DNA of 43,943 bases from Candidatus Zhuqueibacterota bacterium (GCA_013202295.1 JABMRT010000076.1:1-43943); one strand, 5' to 3'; positions 7,023-16,686 are shown, counted from the stretch's first letter. Numbers and translations: made by a program. Notes: generated from the letters alone by a model not told the origin.

Positions 7023-8555
7023 CTAAGGATTTTTTAATTTCTCTTTTAAAATTTTGCCTGAATCATTTTTAGGCAAGTCATCCAATAGGACGATAGTTTT
7101 TGGCTGCATATAAGAAGGCAATTTCTTTTTTAGATATTTTTTATAATCCTCTTCAGTGAAAGTAGCATTCTTACGGGGCACTATAAATGCTTTTATTGCT
7201 TCTCCCACAATATCATCCGGAATGCCAATGACAGCGGTTTCATGAACCTGATTCATCTCCAGAATACACTCCTCAATTTCCTTTGCACTGACACGTTCTC
7301 CTGCAACCTTTATAATATCTTTTTTCCGGCCGACTACATAAAGAAATCCTTCTTCATCCGTTTTCCCCAGATCTCCGGTAAAATAACATCCATTTTTTAA
7401 AACCTTGTCTGTTTCTACTGGATCATTCCAATAGCCCGCCATTATATTGGATCCTCGCGCAACGATTTCACCAATTTCTTCAGGACCGGCTTTTTCTCCT
7501 CGTTCATTTGCAACAAATAAATCCACATTGGGAATCGCCTTCCCGATGGATCCCCATTTTTTATGAAGCATTTCAGGATCAAGGTATGAAAGTCTTGCCG
7601 AAGCTTCTGTCGCACCATACATCACAACCAATTTGGCAGGAGAAAGGACTTTATCCACTTCCTTTTGAACCGAAACGGCCATTGATCCTCCTGCCTGTGT
7701 GATATACCGAAGATGATTAAACTGATATTCCCTTATGGTTGTTTTATTCAGCAGAATTATAAAAGTGGATGGCACTCCCGCAAATCCAGTTGCTTGTGTG
7801 TTTTTCAAAGTATCCAGTACAACTTGAGGATATGCAAATCGATTTTCAATGACTACCGAACCACCGGTATAAAAATGAGTATTTAACAGGGATTTACCAT
7901 AGATATAATAAAAAGGCAATACAACCATGATTCGATCTTTTGAGGTTAATTTTAGATAGTCCACAATAGAACGCGTATTTGATAATATATTCAAATGCGT
8001 TAGTGTCACACCTTTTGGTTTTCCGGTGCTACCAGAAGTATAGACAATTGAAGCCACATCCATATCGATAGATCGAACATTTGGATGAGAATGATTTCCA
8101 TTCCTATAGATATCTTTTAAACAGATGGAATGACAATGCCCGATTTCTTGATACTCTGACAAATCTTCCTGATTGATGATACACAAGTTTAAATGGGGAG
8201 ATTGACTCAATGCCGGAAGTAGTATTTTGGAAAATCTTTGATTGGAGATAATCCCCTTTGCCCCGGAATCATTGATATAATAGATCAACTTTTCCTTATT
8301 AGATGCTGTATTTAAAGCAACTGTAATGGCCCCGGCTTTCAGGATTGCATAATAGCCTATCACATAATCAAATGAATTTTCATACAACAGTGCGACTCGA
8401 TCTCCTCTTTTAATTCCGCCTTCAATTAAAGTATTGCAAACCTTGTTCGAAAGAGAATCGATTTCTCGGTATGTCATCCATTTTTCATCATTGTAAACAG
8501 CTTTGGAATCAGGATACTTCTGAGCAGACATCTCTAATATCTGATTGACCTGCAT
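7023..8555 (-). CDS. AMP-forming acyl-CoA/acyl-ACP ligase
   Basis: 510 residues, the normal size of the ANL superfamily. Motifs in order: YTSGSTGKPKGV (172-183, ATP-binding A3), YGATEAS (A5), FTGDLG (A7), VGRKKDIIKVAGERVS (hinge, A8) and the catalytic lysine near the end in DSGKILK (Lys501). It adenylates a carboxylic acid and passes the acyl group to a thiol. With an acyl carrier protein encoded two genes upstream, that carrier is the likely acceptor. GGGAGA precedes the ATG. Similar ligases occur with AsnB-like amidotransferases in exopolysaccharide and exosortase-linked loci. The substrate cannot be read from the sequence. Confidence 0.88.
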   Translation of the reverse strand: MQVNQILEMSAQKYPDSKAVYNDEKWMTYREIDSLSNKVCNTLIEGGIKRGDRVALLYENSFDYVIGYYAILKAGAITVALNTASNKEKLIYYINDSGAKGIISNQRFSKILLPALSQSPHLNLCIINQEDLSEYQEIGHCHSICLKDIYRNGNHSHPNVRSIDMDVASIVYTSGSTGKPKGVTLTHLNILSNTRSIVDYLKLTSKDRIMVVLPFYYIYGKSLLNTHFYTGGSVVIENRFAYPQVVLDTLKNTQATGFAGVPSTFIILLNKTTIREYQFNHLRYITQAGGSMAVSVQKEVDKVLSPAKLVVMYGATEASARLSYLDPEMLHKKWGSIGKAIPNVDLFVANERGEKAGPEEIGEIVARGSNIMAGYWNDPVETDKVLKNGCYFTGDLGKTDEEGFLYVVGRKKDIIKVAGERVSAKEIEECILEMNQVHETAVIGIPDDIVGEAIKAFIVPRKNATFTEEDYKKYLKKKLPSYMQPKTIVLLDDLPKNDSGKILKEKLKNP

Positions 8556-8620
8556 TTCACTATCTCCCGATTTGATGATTGCTTTTATCCATTTTGTATT
8601 GAATCAAAACAAGCATTGTA

Positions 8621-10603
8621 TCATTTACTTCGAACCCTTTGATCCACAATGACATCGGGTTCCATGTCCGCGCATATGAGACCGTCCGTATTTTCAACGA
8701 ACTGACGATGAAGCAATTGAGAAGATAAAATGCCAACCAGAGCCATGTTGTCGATCTCGGTGGGACGATCCGTCTTCTCCAGTTTCGCAATCAGCTTCGC
8801 AACCTTTCCGGGATCGAACAAACTTGCCTTTTTCAATGTGCTTTCTGATAACATGTCTTTGACATAGCCTGATGACTTTTCATGCAGCAGACTCTGTTTG
8901 ACCGGTGCGCGGTACGGATGTTTCTCGCGATGGACGATGTCTCCCGGCAGCTCATTCTCGTATGTCTTCCGCAGAATATATTTTTCGGTGAGTCCACGTA
9001 TTTTCCATTTCGGCGGTACTTTGCCCATGAATTCCAGGATACGATGATCGAGAAATGGAAGTCTGATTTCGAGGGAGTGGGCCATGGCCACCCGGTCTCC
9101 CTGCTGGGCAAGAAGGTAGTTGCTCATAAAAAGTTTCATTTCGAGATACTGCGCTTTGGACAATCCATTCCACTTCTCATAATCGGCTGGAAGCGATTCC
9201 CGCAGCAGAACTGTTCCATCGTACCGGCCGATGGTGTGTTTCAGATCGTCCGAAAAGAACGTCTTGATTTTCTCTGCATTATTCCATCGAATCCGATGAG
9301 AATAGAACGGATCGTTTGTATCCTCCAGGCCCTGAGCGAAAAAGGATTGCATCATGAGCCTCTGTCTCGGATCGTTGAAAATGTACGGATAGAGCCTGCT
9401 GATTAAAAGAGGCCGCATTTGAGAATTCGGCTGTCTGGCCCAGAATCTTCGGACCTTTGCTTCCCGGAAAATATTGTACCCCCCGAAGACCTCATCCGCA
9501 CCCTCGCCTGTGAGCACGACTTTTAATCCTACTTTATTCACTTTTTCTGAAAGAAGATAGAGGGGTACGGGAGCGGTGCGAAGAAGAGGTTTTTCGCAAT
9601 GGAGAATAACACCGGGTAAAGCTTCTGCGATTTTTGCGTTCGATGTAATGACTTCATGATGATGTACATTTAAAAAGGCGACCATCTTCTTTTGATATTC
9701 GCCCTCATCATACTCCGGCTCATCGAATCGAATCCCGAATGTCTGCACATTCGGATTAAAATGTTTTTTCACCAACATAGTCACGATAGATGAATCCAGC
9801 CCGCCGCTCAAATAGGTGCCGACCGGCACATCCGACCTGAGCCGCAGCCGGATCGAATCATACAGCAATTCCTCGATTTCCCTGCTGATATTTTTAGCCG
9901 GCCAGTTTATCAGCTTCGACTCGGGATAAAAAGGAATTTCCCAGTATTTTCGCTCGATGACCTTTCCATCGGCAGCAGTCAGACAATGACCAGGTGGAAG
10001 TTCGCGGATGTCTTTAAATGCGGTAGATCCGTCCAGCGTGGTCCAAAATGTAAAAATCTGCTCCAACGCAATTGGATCAATCTCTCGCTTGACCTGATCG
10101 CACATTAAAATGGCCTTGATCTCAGATCCGAAAAGCAACATGCCGTTCAGAATTGTGTAATACAACGGCCGGATTCCAACGCGATCCCTTGCCAGGAACA
10201 GGTTCTGTTTCTTTGTATCCCATATGGCAAAGACAAATTGCCCATTGAGCTCGTTCAGACAATCGGCTCCTTTTTCCTCATAGAGATGGAGAATAACTTC
10301 TGTGTCCGTTTGCGTGTAAAATCGATGTCCCCGCTTTTTCAGATCCACTCTGAGTTCGGGATAATTAAAGACCTCTCCGTTGTAAACAATCCACAGGGTT
10401 TGATCCTCATTATGAATGGGCTGTGTGCCCGAGCTCAAATCGATGATGCTCAGCCGGTCATTGACCAGTCCAACCCGGTCATCAAGATAGATGCCCTTTT
10501 CATCCGGCCCGCGATGATGCAGCGCATTCATCATACGCTTCAGCAATGTCAGGGAAATAGACTGGGAGGATTGAAAATTAAAAATGCCTGCAATACCGCA
10601 CAT
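8621..10603 (-). CDS. Glutamine-hydrolysing asparagine synthase family amidotransferase
   Basis: 660 residues. The invariant N-terminal MCGIAG gives Cys2 of the class II glutaminase, followed by HHRGPDEKG (29-37), YNGEVFN (74-80) and a synthetase domain with PP-loop SGGLDSS (266-272) and LTGEGADEVFGGY. Cys2 fixes the start, although no clear Shine-Dalgarno is visible; five bases separate it from the upstream acyl carrier protein stop, so translation may be coupled. Glutamine-derived ammonia is channelled to an adenylated carboxylate. It could make asparagine, but its position between an acyl carrier and an acyl ligase suggests amidation of a uronic acid or acyl intermediate, as with exosortase-associated amidotransferases. 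Confidence 0.9.
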   Translation of the reverse strand: MCGIAGIFNFQSSQSISLTLLKRMMNALHHRGPDEKGIYLDDRVGLVNDRLSIIDLSSGTQPIHNEDQTLWIVYNGEVFNYPELRVDLKKRGHRFYTQTDTEVILHLYEEKGADCLNELNGQFVFAIWDTKKQNLFLARDRVGIRPLYYTILNGMLLFGSEIKAILMCDQVKREIDPIALEQIFTFWTTLDGSTAFKDIRELPPGHCLTAADGKVIERKYWEIPFYPESKLINWPAKNISREIEELLYDSIRLRLRSDVPVGTYLSGGLDSSIVTMLVKKHFNPNVQTFGIRFDEPEYDEGEYQKKMVAFLNVHHHEVITSNAKIAEALPGVILHCEKPLLRTAPVPLYLLSEKVNKVGLKVVLTGEGADEVFGGYNIFREAKVRRFWARQPNSQMRPLLISRLYPYIFNDPRQRLMMQSFFAQGLEDTNDPFYSHRIRWNNAEKIKTFFSDDLKHTIGRYDGTVLLRESLPADYEKWNGLSKAQYLEMKLFMSNYLLAQQGDRVAMAHSLEIRLPFLDHRILEFMGKVPPKWKIRGLTEKYILRKTYENELPGDIVHREKHPYRAPVKQSLLHEKSSGYVKDMLSESTLKKASLFDPGKVAKLIAKLEKTDRPTEIDNMALVGILSSQLLHRQFVENTDGLICADMEPDVIVDQRVRSK

Positions 10604-10608
10604 GGCTT

Positions 10609-10878
10609 TTACTTTGGTTGGTTTTTATCGATTAAATGGATTGATTTTCTCTCTACAAAAGTTTCGATTTTACTTAAACTGTCCAGATTGTCCGGAACCA
10701 ATTCGTGATCATTAATGTGAATGTGATACGTTGTTTCGAGAAATGCGATCAGTTCCATAATGCCGAGGGAATCAATCAGACCCGCTTTCAAAAAAGAGGT
10801 ATCCTCTGAAAAACCGGCAGGGTCGCCGAATAAGAAATTGTCGATAATAAATTCTTTCATCGGTTCAATATTTGCCAT
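10609..10878 (-). CDS. Acyl carrier protein
   Basis: 89 residues, standard carrier size. GLIDSLGIMELI contains the Ser37 that takes phosphopantetheine (DSL motif), in the middle of a small acidic helical protein. It is not near fatty acid synthesis genes. It sits between a hexapeptide acyltransferase and an amidotransferase, with an AMP-forming ligase downstream. It most likely carries the acyl group that the ligase activates and the acyltransferase transfers. Confidence 0.88.
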   Translation of the reverse strand: MANIEPMKEFIIDNFLFGDPAGFSEDTSFLKAGLIDSLGIMELIAFLETTYHIHINDHELVPDNLDSLSKIETFVERKSIHLIDKNQPK

Positions 10879-11006
10879 AGTTACATGCTCTTGAGGTTAT
10901 GAAGTTCTCGCTAAAAATGTGAATTACAAATTTCTGAACACAAATCCAAAGATTTGTATTTATCTGTTTCACATCACCAAATCAAGCTTTATAATGAACA
11001 ACAGGA

Positions 11007-11552
11007 TTACTTCATCGGTCGTAAACCACGTACAAACATATCATATTCATTTTCATGGGTTAAAGGAATGGTCGCTTTTGCCAGGGGCCCTGCTTTGGGT
11101 GCGCCCCAGAAGATACCGGGAGGTACATTACGCGTTACAACAGTGCCTGCCTGAATCACTGAGCCGCGTCCAATAGTCACATTGGGCAAAATAACACAAT
11201 GAGGACCAATAAACACATCTTCTTCAATTATCACCGGCCCTGCATGTTCTTTGGATCGCTTGCCTCCCCAATAAAAATGGGTAAACACAGAGCTTCGCAA
11301 TCCGATGGAACTGTTGTCTCCGATAGAAATCGCTTCGGGGTGTAATTCATCAAGATAAACAAATTTGGAGATAAAGACTTGCTTTCCTATTCGAACACCC
11401 CGTATTTTATGCAATAACGGACGAATTCTATATCCGCCTGGCATAAAGAAAGTTAATCGGTTCAAAAAACGATGGAATATTTCCTTTAATTTAAAAATTC
11501 CCAGTTTGCGGAAAATAAACCACGGACTAATTTGTATCGATTTTCGTCTCAT
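11007..11552 (-). CDS. Left-handed beta-helix (hexapeptide) O/N-acyltransferase
   Basis: 181 residues from ATG 11552, which has AGGAAGTGG just upstream; a TTG seven codons earlier is less likely. Imperfect hexapeptide repeats run from about residue 60 to 150 (ISIGDNSSIGLRSSVF, VIIEEDVFIGPHCVIL, NVTIGRGSVIQAGTVV), ending in the usual GAPKAGPLAK. A catalytic histidine candidate lies in FTHFYWGG. The family acetylates or acylates sugars. It is the first gene of the five-gene minus-strand set, 128 bp from the carrier protein gene, and probably transfers the carrier-bound acyl group to a sugar. Confidence 0.85.
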   Translation of the reverse strand: MRRKSIQISPWFIFRKLGIFKLKEIFHRFLNRLTFFMPGGYRIRPLLHKIRGVRIGKQVFISKFVYLDELHPEAISIGDNSSIGLRSSVFTHFYWGGKRSKEHAGPVIIEEDVFIGPHCVILPNVTIGRGSVIQAGTVVTRNVPPGIFWGAPKAGPLAKATIPLTHENEYDMFVRGLRPMK

Positions 11553-11930
11553 TCCACTTCCTGCAAAAAACAAGGTGAATGAACATTACGCCGTAAATAT
11601 AAAATTATATTTTTATTAATGCTATAGAATATTTGTAATTGAACATTTCTTTATGTTTTTCTAAAAGCACGAGCAGATACACATGTCCATGCGTTTGACT
11701 TGTTATTTCGATCTTGTCAGGGTGAAAATGAATCCGGAAAGAAAATTATTATGCCATATCCAAGGACAATTAACAGGAGGGTTGGGCTCTCCGTTTATTC
11801 GTTCAAAAGTAAAACCTTCCAACATTCCATTTAGCGAATCCCGCATTGCGTGTGATTTGGAAATAAAAAGGGCGATTAAAAATGACCGCCCTTTTATATG
11901 AATCATGCAGGAGAAAAATAATAATCCTGA
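11553..11930. other. Intergenic region, no gene seen
   Basis: About 380 bp upstream of the acyltransferase operon and downstream of the frameshifted gene. Two short overlapping frames on opposite strands (11683-11906) mirror each other and look like chance. The region should hold the operon promoter. The only clear element is the hairpin at 11866-11895. Confidence 0.5.
11866..11895. terminator. Rho-independent terminator
   Basis: AAAAGGGCG (11866-11874) and CGCCCTTTT (11887-11895) form a 9-bp perfect stem with a 12-nt loop and A/T tracts on both sides. It lies 36 bp beyond the stop of the minus-strand DUF2378-like gene. Confidence 0.7.
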
Positions 11931-12561
11931 CTATTGCCACTTTAACTCATATTGAATGTTCCACAGCTCATCGTGCCTGCGTGTTTTCATGATCAAATCC
12001 ATTTGCATATTGCAACCGCCTGCCATTTCAATCGCCTTCTTCGAATATCCAAAACAGGCCGGGGGAAGCCAATCCAGAAAGATATCAGGCAGGTGAAATT
12101 CAACAATCGCGAGGCCGCTCTCCGCAACCGGCACGAAGACATTCCCGCATGTGAAAAAACGGCCCCACAATTTCGGGTAATTGCCGATTACATATTCCGG
12201 TTTTGCTAACTTGAAGAACATTTTATATAATGAATTCAAGCTGCGGTCCGCTATGTACTCATACATGCGCTCGGTTTCTTTACTGCTGATAATTCCAAGT
12301 TCGTGAGAGATGGTATAAATCATTTTTTTGAACGCGATGAATGGATAGGTGCCCAGAGTTAAGAGTCGCCCTCTCCAGAGTCTTGGAAGCTCCTTCCGGC
12401 AAATGATCGATTACCCGGTTCCATACATCTTCACCGTGTGTATTCAAAATGAATTCCTTGGCGTACACAAAATTAGAGCCTTTTGCCATGGCCTCAGTCA
12501 TGGCGGCCGGATCCATTATGGATCTGATTTGAATTTCTTCTACATCGTAAGAATGAGTCAT
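11931..12561 (-). pseudogene. Frameshifted DUF2378/TIGR02265-like gene
   Basis: Two overlapping frames together give one family-like protein. The first (from ATG 12561, with AGGA upstream) reads MTHSYDVEEIQIRSIMDP to LPEGASKTLERATL. The second continues TLGTYPFIAFKKMIYT to the stop at 11931. The frames switch by one base near 12345-12375. The joined protein, about 210 residues, matches the pattern of TIGR02265/DUF2378 proteins known from myxobacteria: FVYAKEFI, WNRVIDHLP, YPFIAF, YIADRSLNSLYKMFFKL, YPKLWGRFF, AGG. Function is unknown. The shift may be a real mutation or a sequencing error. Confidence 0.6.
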
Positions 12562-12964
12562 TGTTCCTGCCTCTCCGTGGCTGGTCAAAGGTTGTATAAC
12601 CGTGTGTGAGAGACAAGAACCGGGCCAATTTTATTATTGATTGTTTAGTCAATATATTGAATTTATATCGAGCATGTATTGATTTGGATTGATGCCGCAA
12701 TGTGGTCATTTGATAACATCTTTTTATGGGTTATCAGTTAAACCGCTCTTTTTACAGAGCTTGTGATTTCAGGCAATATCTATAGGATCTGTATAGAAAA
12801 GGTGACGATCCAAACGCTGTCAATTGTATGCGTTGTAATAGAAAAGCTCTTGCATTTACACGATGCATTATTATATTAATTTCAGTTTCACTTTATTTTG
12901 CGTGACATCTTTTGCTTTCTTATTAATTAGTTTTAGCTTATTCCTAAACAGGAGTTTAGGAACG
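12562..12964. promoter_or_regulatory. Intergenic region with inverted repeat
   Basis: About 400 bp between divergent genes, so it should hold promoters for both. TGATAAC (12711-12717) and GTTATCA (12730-12736) form a perfect 7-bp inverted repeat with a 12-bp spacer, a possible regulator site. A short hairpin GCTCT/AGAGC follows near 12745-12761. No gene seen. The open frame reaching back to 12863 in front of the BNR gene encodes an unlikely hydrophobic lead. Confidence 0.35.
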
Positions 12965-14311
12965 ATGATGAAAGTGATCGGTTTGTTTAAATCCCCTTTA
13001 ACCAACCGTTATACAAGAATGGAAACACATATGCACAGATTAATTGTTGCTGGCTTCGCGCTTTGGAGCCTCATTGCATCACCCACTTATGGCGAACAAG
13101 GAGAAACGACCGCGACTGTCTTTACTGAAGACGGCGCGTGGTGCTGGTTTCAGGATCCCCGTGCGGTGTATGTCCGTGGCAAACATGAACAGACCTACGC
13201 GCAATGGATGACCCGAAAAGGTGAATTGCAAATCGGGGCTTACGATCATGAGACAGGCGAGATTCTGATCCATACACTCAAAGAGAACTGGGATCAGGAT
13301 GATCACAATACGGGCGCCTTTCTTGTCCTGCCGAATAAGAGATTGATGGTCTTTTACGCGCAGCATTGCAAGCAGGAACTTTTCTGTAGAACCACGTCCA
13401 ATCCTGAGGATATTTCGCAATGGGAAGATGAGGTGACCATTAGCAATTCCGATAATATTACTTACGCGCATCCCGTATATTTGAGCGAAGAGAAGAAATA
13501 CTATGTGTTCTGGCGAGGACCCAGTTGGAAGCCGACGTTCGCCACCTCGTCCGATGGCATATCGTGGAGCGATCCTCAAATTCTGATTCAGGAGTCTGGG
13601 CGAGAGAGCACGAGTATCCGCCCCTATCTGAAGGTGATTAGCAACGGCGAATCCTCCATCCACTTTATGTTTACGGACGGCCATCCGAGAGATGAGGTTG
13701 AGAACTCCGTCTATTACTTGAAGTATGAAAAGGATCAATTTATTAAGGCCAATGGAGATCGGGTGGGATCCATGCGAGACCTGCCCATTCCACACAAGAG
13801 CAGTGATCTGGTTTATGACGGCAGCAGTGAAACCGGCCGGGCGTGGATCTGGGACATCGCGATTGATGAGCAGGGATTCCCCGTGATCGCCTATACGCGT
13901 CTCCCCACCGAGACAAATCACCGATACTGCACTGCTCGCTGGACTGGCAAACAGTGGCTGGATGTGGAGATCACTCCGGGCGGCAAGTGGTTTCCCCAGA
14001 CACCTGAAGGACACACTGAGCCGGAACCACATTATTCCGGCGGCATGGCGATTGACCACGCCGATCCATCCACATTGTATGTGTCAAGACCGATCAGCGG
14101 GATTTTTGAAATTGAGCAATGGAGCAGTCCGGATCAGGGAAAGACATGGACATCCATCGCAATGACTCAGAAGTCAACTCAAAACAATATACGACCTCTC
14201 GTGCCGCGTGGAACTCCAAAGGACAAACAGATTGTGCTTTGGATGTTCGGGGAGTATACACATTATACGAATTATGGAACGGGGATTCAATTGTTGGAGG
14301 TTGAGGATTAA
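12965..14311 (+). CDS. Secreted BNR-4 family (sialidase-fold) protein
   Basis: About 448 residues from ATG 12965 (AGGAG ten bases upstream). In-frame ATGs at 13019 and 13031 are alternatives; the last would place the signal peptide (MHRLIVAGFALWSLIASPTYG) right at the start. The mature protein begins with VFTEDGAWCWFQDPRAVYV and has repeated bladed motifs such as FATSSDGISWSDP and WSSPDQGKTWTS, the Asp-box pattern of beta-propellers. It fits BNR_4 proteins found next to polysaccharide-degrading enzymes. The substrate is unknown; a plant or algal glycan is plausible from the neighbours. Its 3' half is duplicated in the pseudogene at 15746-16686. Confidence 0.82.
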   Translation: MMKVIGLFKSPLTNRYTRMETHMHRLIVAGFALWSLIASPTYGEQGETTATVFTEDGAWCWFQDPRAVYVRGKHEQTYAQWMTRKGELQIGAYDHETGEILIHTLKENWDQDDHNTGAFLVLPNKRLMVFYAQHCKQELFCRTTSNPEDISQWEDEVTISNSDNITYAHPVYLSEEKKYYVFWRGPSWKPTFATSSDGISWSDPQILIQESGRESTSIRPYLKVISNGESSIHFMFTDGHPRDEVENSVYYLKYEKDQFIKANGDRVGSMRDLPIPHKSSDLVYDGSSETGRAWIWDIAIDEQGFPVIAYTRLPTETNHRYCTARWTGKQWLDVEITPGGKWFPQTPEGHTEPEPHYSGGMAIDHADPSTLYVSRPISGIFEIEQWSSPDQGKTWTSIAMTQKSTQNNIRPLVPRGTPKDKQIVLWMFGEYTHYTNYGTGIQLLEVED

Positions 14312-14407
14312 TGGATCGTTCCAGGCTTCCATCCCTGTATAGTTAATACACTCCAGGGCAGAACCCTGAGGTGATCAAAACATAAAATAGAAGGAGGGTA
14401 TTCAACA

Positions 14408-15658
14408 GTGTCCAATAAATCTTTTTCTCAGAACAGAAACGCGGCCTCTTCAGTTTTGGCCGTTTTGCTCCTAGTCGTCATTTTTATCGCGTGCCGCGGT
14501 CCGCAGCCAGCGGGCGTTCCCGAAACTGGTACCGCATGGATTGGAACCTGGAGCACAGCACAACAGCTTGTCGAACCGCGCAATCTGCCCCCTGAGCCGG
14601 GCCTGAGTGACAACACACTCCGGCAGGTGGTTCATGTTTCACTCGGGGGAAACCGCTTACGTGCGAGTTTCTCCAACGCGTTCAGCACCAGTCCGGTAAC
14701 CATGCATACCGTGCATGTTGCCGTCTCCGCAGGAGGCAGTGCCATTGATCCGGGGTCCGATTATGAACTGGAATTTGATGGAAATCCAAAAATCACCATC
14801 GCACCCGGCACTGCGGTAATGTCCGATCCATTCCCATTCGCATTAGAACCAGGGTCCAACGTAGCGATTACAATTTACTTTGGCGATACCTCACCGGATG
14901 TGACCGGCCATCCAGGTTCGCGAACCACCTCTTATCTGCAATCCGGGAATGCAGTTACTGCAGTCGATTTGCCCGATGCAGCCCGGACAGACCACTGGTA
15001 CATCATTGATGGGATCGATGTGCTGGCTCCGGAATCCGCTGCTGCGGTTGTTGTGCTGGGCAATTCCATTACCGATGGACGTGGATCGGGCACAAATAAG
15101 CAAAACCGTTGGCCGGATGAGTTGGCGAGCCGTCTTCGGATGAATACAGACACCCGTGATGTGGCTGTGCTGAACGCGGGGATTGGCGGGAATTGTGTGC
15201 TCCGCGATTGTCTAGGCCCTGCGGCTATTGCCCGTTTCGAGCGCGACATATTTGGGCTGGCCGGTGTGCGCTGGGCAATCATTTTTGAGGGGGTCAACGA
15301 CATCGGTCAGGCCGGAGGAGCAGAGGGCTCAGCCGCGGTTGCGCATGACTTGATTGCCGCATTTGATCTCATGATTGACCTTGCACATGCGCAGGACATC
15401 CGTGTGTACGGCGCGACACTGCTTCCTTTCGGCGACTCGTTTTATGATTCTGTAGATCATGAAGCGGCACGAACCACTTTGAACGAATGGATTCGAAGCA
15501 GCGGCCGTTTTGATGCGGTGATTGATCTTGACGCGGCTTTGCGCGATCCGGAGAATCCGTCGCGACTCTTGTCTGTAGTCGATACGGGTGATCATCTCCA
15601 TCCCAATGAGACAGGCCACCGGATGATGGCGGAAGCTGTTGATCTGGCGCTTTTTTAA
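14408..15658 (+). CDS. SGNH/GDSL-family esterase lipoprotein
   Basis: 416 residues, starting at GTG 14408 with AGGAGG about ten bases upstream. It has a hydrophobic signal with a lipobox-like FIAC (Cys29). An N-terminal beta domain (GTAWIGTWSTAQQ) is followed by the SGNH hydrolase: block I GNSITDG (Ser220), block III EGVNDIG, and block V DHLHPN (Asp395, His398). This arrangement matches XynE-like secreted esterases that remove acetyl or other acyl groups from glycans. Lying between two BNR-4 sequences and near a GH8 remnant and a GH5 enzyme, it probably helps debranch a polysaccharide. Confidence 0.88.
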   Translation: MSNKSFSQNRNAASSVLAVLLLVVIFIACRGPQPAGVPETGTAWIGTWSTAQQLVEPRNLPPEPGLSDNTLRQVVHVSLGGNRLRASFSNAFSTSPVTMHTVHVAVSAGGSAIDPGSDYELEFDGNPKITIAPGTAVMSDPFPFALEPGSNVAITIYFGDTSPDVTGHPGSRTTSYLQSGNAVTAVDLPDAARTDHWYIIDGIDVLAPESAAAVVVLGNSITDGRGSGTNKQNRWPDELASRLRMNTDTRDVAVLNAGIGGNCVLRDCLGPAAIARFERDIFGLAGVRWAIIFEGVNDIGQAGGAEGSAAVAHDLIAAFDLMIDLAHAQDIRVYGATLLPFGDSFYDSVDHEAARTTLNEWIRSSGRFDAVIDLDAALRDPENPSRLLSVVDTGDHLHPNETGHRMMAEAVDLALF

Positions 15659-15745
15659 GGAGGCCATAATCCCTCATGTCCAGCATTATACCTTGTTAAA
15701 ATGGATTGTACAATGAAACAGTGATGATAACTCCAGGGAGTACGA

Positions 15746-16686
15746 ATGAAAAAAAACATTTTTTTAATTGTGTCCGTCGCTTTGTCTGTTTCTTTAATTG
15801 GGATGCCCACCGATGACTTTGAAAAAGATGTGACTGATCACCGGGGAAAGATGGCGCCCTGGGAAAAGGGCGCCTGGGAAACGGGCGAATACCGCAATGT
15901 GTTCCTGGAGGCCGGGTATAAACAGGAAGAAATTGATGCAAAGCTGGCCAAAGCCTATTCCGATCTTTTTGAAGGGCCGAACAGAGTCTATTTTGAAGTG
16001 GGTGATTCAATGGCCTATGTTTCTGATTTGAAGAATCATGACGCCAGGACAGACGGCCATCCGAGAGATGAGGCGCAGAACTCTGTTTATTACTTGCGTT
16101 ATGAAAAGGGTAAATTTGTCAAAGCCAATGGAGACCGGGTGGGATCAATGAGTGAACTGCCCATTCAGCATAAGAGCAGCGATCTGGTTTATGACGGCAG
16201 CAGCGAAACAGGCCGGGCGTGGGTCTGGGACATTGCAATTGATAATCAGGGACATCCAGTGATCGCTTATACGCGTCTTCCCGCCGAGACAGATCACCGA
16301 TACTGCTACGCGCGGTGGACCGGGGAGAGGTGGTTGGATGTTGAGATTACGCCAGGTGGCAAATGGTTTCCCCAGACTCCCGAAGGGCACACTGAGCCGA
16401 AGCCGCATTATTCCGGCGGCATGCGATTGACCACGCCGATCCATCCACATTGTATGTGTCAAGACCGATTAGCGGGATTTTTGAGATTGAGCAATGGAGC
16501 AGTCCTGACGAGGGCGCGACATGGTCTCCCAGCGCGATTACTCAGGAGTCCGATCACAACAATATAAGACCTCTTGTGCCGCGTGGAACTCCTAAAGACA
16601 AACAGGCTGTGCTTTGGATGTTCGGGGAGTACGAGCATTACACGAATTATAGAACAGGAATAAAATTATTGGATCGCATGGATTAG
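15746..16686 (+). pseudogene. Chimeric, frameshifted GH8/BNR-4 pseudogene
   Basis: The first ~105 codons encode a signal peptide and the N-terminal part of a GH8 reducing-end xylanase (GAWETGEYRNVFLEAGYKQE, RVYFEVGDSMAYVSD). At about 16050 the frame passes directly into the BNR-4 sequence (TDGHPRDEAQNSVYYL), nearly identical to residues from TDGHPRDEVENSVYYL of the gene at 12965. The junction falls in a short shared stretch (ACGGCCATCCGAGAGATGA). One G is missing after 16423 relative to the intact copy (ATGGCG became ATGCG), shifting the frame; the rest reads on in frame from 16450 to 16686. The GH8 catalytic part is absent, so no working glycosidase is expected. An assembly error is the main alternative. 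Confidence 0.82.

Noticed and set aside
8882-9406. 174-codon plus-strand frame
   Set aside because: Shadow of the asparagine-synthase-like gene, no start signal.
13079-14059. 326-codon minus-strand frame
   Set aside because: Exact antisense of the BNR-4 gene with no family features; the plus frame carries a signal peptide and Asp-box motifs.
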